From assembly GCA_019914995.1 (NCBI GenBank), contig CM034135.1:1428501-1492500 (forward strand): a DNA stretch of 64,000 nt, in the 5' to 3' direction. Of this stretch, positions 62,694 through 64,000 are shown one piece after another (position 1 is the first letter of the stretch; the number at the start of each line of letters is the position of its first letter). The translations under genes were made by a program, and so were the position numbers. Under the pieces are notes generated by a model, which saw only the letters and a program-made list of their open reading frames with translations, had not been told where the DNA came from and searched no databases. Source of the stretch: Acanthochlamys bracteata (taxonomy: Eukaryota; Streptophyta; Magnoliopsida; Pandanales; Velloziaceae).

Positions 62694-64000
62694 TTAAAAT
62701 GTTCTGCAATCACAGTTGCCTACTTGAGGTAGCTCTCTTTTGTTTATAGGACTTGTCATGTCATAGATGCTCGCGTAGCGACTTTCCAAGGGGAAATTTT
62801 TCTTATAGAAATTCACAAAAATCCTCCGACATTAGAGCTTTTACTTAAATCTCATGTTTGGAATATTACTGTTGTAAAACTCCAGATTTTTCACAACGTA
62901 GAGGGCTGTTCTTTTGCGAGATAATATGTATACACCTGCATTCTTCTTGCATCATATATCATTGTATTCTGACAGTTGTTCAGTGATCTGCAGTGTTAAT
63001 GTTTTAATTCATATCGTGTACATACTGTTAGGATTACTTACTGAGCCCTTCATTTCATTTGATAGTGAGTGAAGGTGTTCTGTGTACTTCAAGCAGTTGC
63101 ACAGTTTCTCCCACTTTCCAGTGTAACAGATACAGATGGAACTTTTTTTCTCTCATGCTAGTATTCATATAGAATCATATACAGAACTGAATCTGTCACA
63201 GAGCTATGGAAAACATATGAAATTTGATCTGATGTCTGAACCAAGTCTAAAATCTGTCACGGCAAACATGTTCTAGAAAAGGTATTAACGAGTACTGAGA
63301 TTTGCAATCAATAGTTAAAAACTAGACCAATTGCAGGTTGATCATGTTAGTGTCATATGGAAAAGAAAAAACATGAGAGGGAGATTATTGATGTGAGTGA
63401 TGTATGTATGACTCGTTCATTGGCTCCGTAGAGTGGGCACACAGTCCTGAACTGACTACATCTAAAAAATAATTTTTAAAAAAAAATTATTAAAAAATAT
63501 AAAAAATAATTTGAAAATAATTTTTTGATAGAAAAAAAATCACTTGGTGCAAAAAGAACACTCCCTGTATATAACTTCATCTAACATCGATGATTTCTTC
63601 CTCTTCCTCCTTGCAGAGAGAAATGCAGATTTTAATGAGCCTGCTGAGCAGATTCGCAGCACGTCACAGCTCGCACATAACCGAATCTCAAGCCACTTCC
63701 ATATTACCTGCTCCTAAAATCTTTGAAGAAAGAAACCCAGTTAAATACAAACATCAACTAATTAATAACCAAAACAATAGCATCACTTAAAACTCAAATC
63801 TATACAAGATTCAAGCTGTATTACTTATTGACAAATTGGTTATGCCTACTAATCGTGATAGAGACGATAAAAAATGGATGAGAAATATTGACTATTGTTA
63901 CTAGATGCATGTGATAGGGAGTGGTCTCCAAGACCATGTGTATAAGTTTTAAGGAAGGTAAAGACTCACACTGCACTGGACTCCACGGCACATGGTGGAC
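62694..64000. other. Downstream region, no gene assigned
   Basis: The stretch begins with the probable 3' untranslated region of the TRAPPC6 gene. An A/T run lies at 63460-63540. A 66-codon frame at 63590-63790 follows TCCTTGCAG and could be an exon of a gene beyond the right edge, but nothing in it is recognisable. Confidence 0.5.

Noticed and set aside
63590..63790. 66-codon frame after a TTGCAG near the right edge
   Set aside because: No recognisable sequence and no partner exon in the window, so it is only noted as a possible exon of a neighbouring gene.

Overview
This window is nuclear DNA from a flowering plant, very probably a eudicot and perhaps a rosid. It has short GT-AG introns, very AT-rich intergenic DNA, and plant-specific or plant-type genes: a PLATZ factor, an RPS5-class NLR, a RAN1/HMA7-type copper ATPase, plastid-type GAPCp and a plastid-targeted PurH. 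No species can be named from sequence alone. I saw no prokaryotic, viral or CRISPR feature.

Layout. Positions 1-1027 are AT-rich intergenic DNA. Positions 1028-8302 are a Mutator-like element (MULE) with arms of about 1.3 kb as inverted repeats, around a decayed FAR1/FHY3-type transposase. A PLATZ transcription factor (minus) lies at 11146-13536. Positions 13.5-17.8 kb hold nothing I recognise. Positions 17.8-21.3 kb hold a broken mitochondrial thioredoxin-o-like gene with its last exon duplicated, mixed with coding-like islands I could not name. Positions 21.3-25.2 kb are repeats, including a 598-bp hAT-type MITE with a perfect 8-bp target duplication. An NLR (minus) lies at 25245-28566 and has an unusual signal-like, proline-rich, membrane-spanning N-terminal extension. 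Positions 28.6-36.5 kb are a repeat field: a MITE cluster, a second copy of the thioredoxin-o first-exon region, and a 552-bp hAT MITE.

From 36.5 kb the window is gene-dense. It holds a RAN1/HMA7-like copper P-type ATPase (plus, 36555-41584), a plastidial GAPDH of GAPCp type (minus, 42369-44782, first coding exon not found), PurH (plus, 46422-50581), a two-repeat protein with a lytic-transglycosylase-like fold signature (plus, 51495-55863), the ribosome-biogenesis GTPase NOG1 (minus, 56361-58379) and a TRAPPC6/Trs33 subunit (plus, 60193-62605) carrying a 1-bp frameshift near its C-terminus.

The genes in this half are housekeeping genes and do not form one pathway. Two pairs are head to head and probably share promoter space: GAPCp/PurH and NOG1/TRAPPC6. 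The contrast is between a repeat-rich left half, with an immune receptor and gene debris, and a compact conserved right half. The items most worth a second look are the NLR architecture, the two-repeat transglycosylase-like protein, the frameshifted TRAPPC6, the GAPCp without a visible start exon, and the direct duplication flanking the NLR. I found no convincing new multi-gene system.
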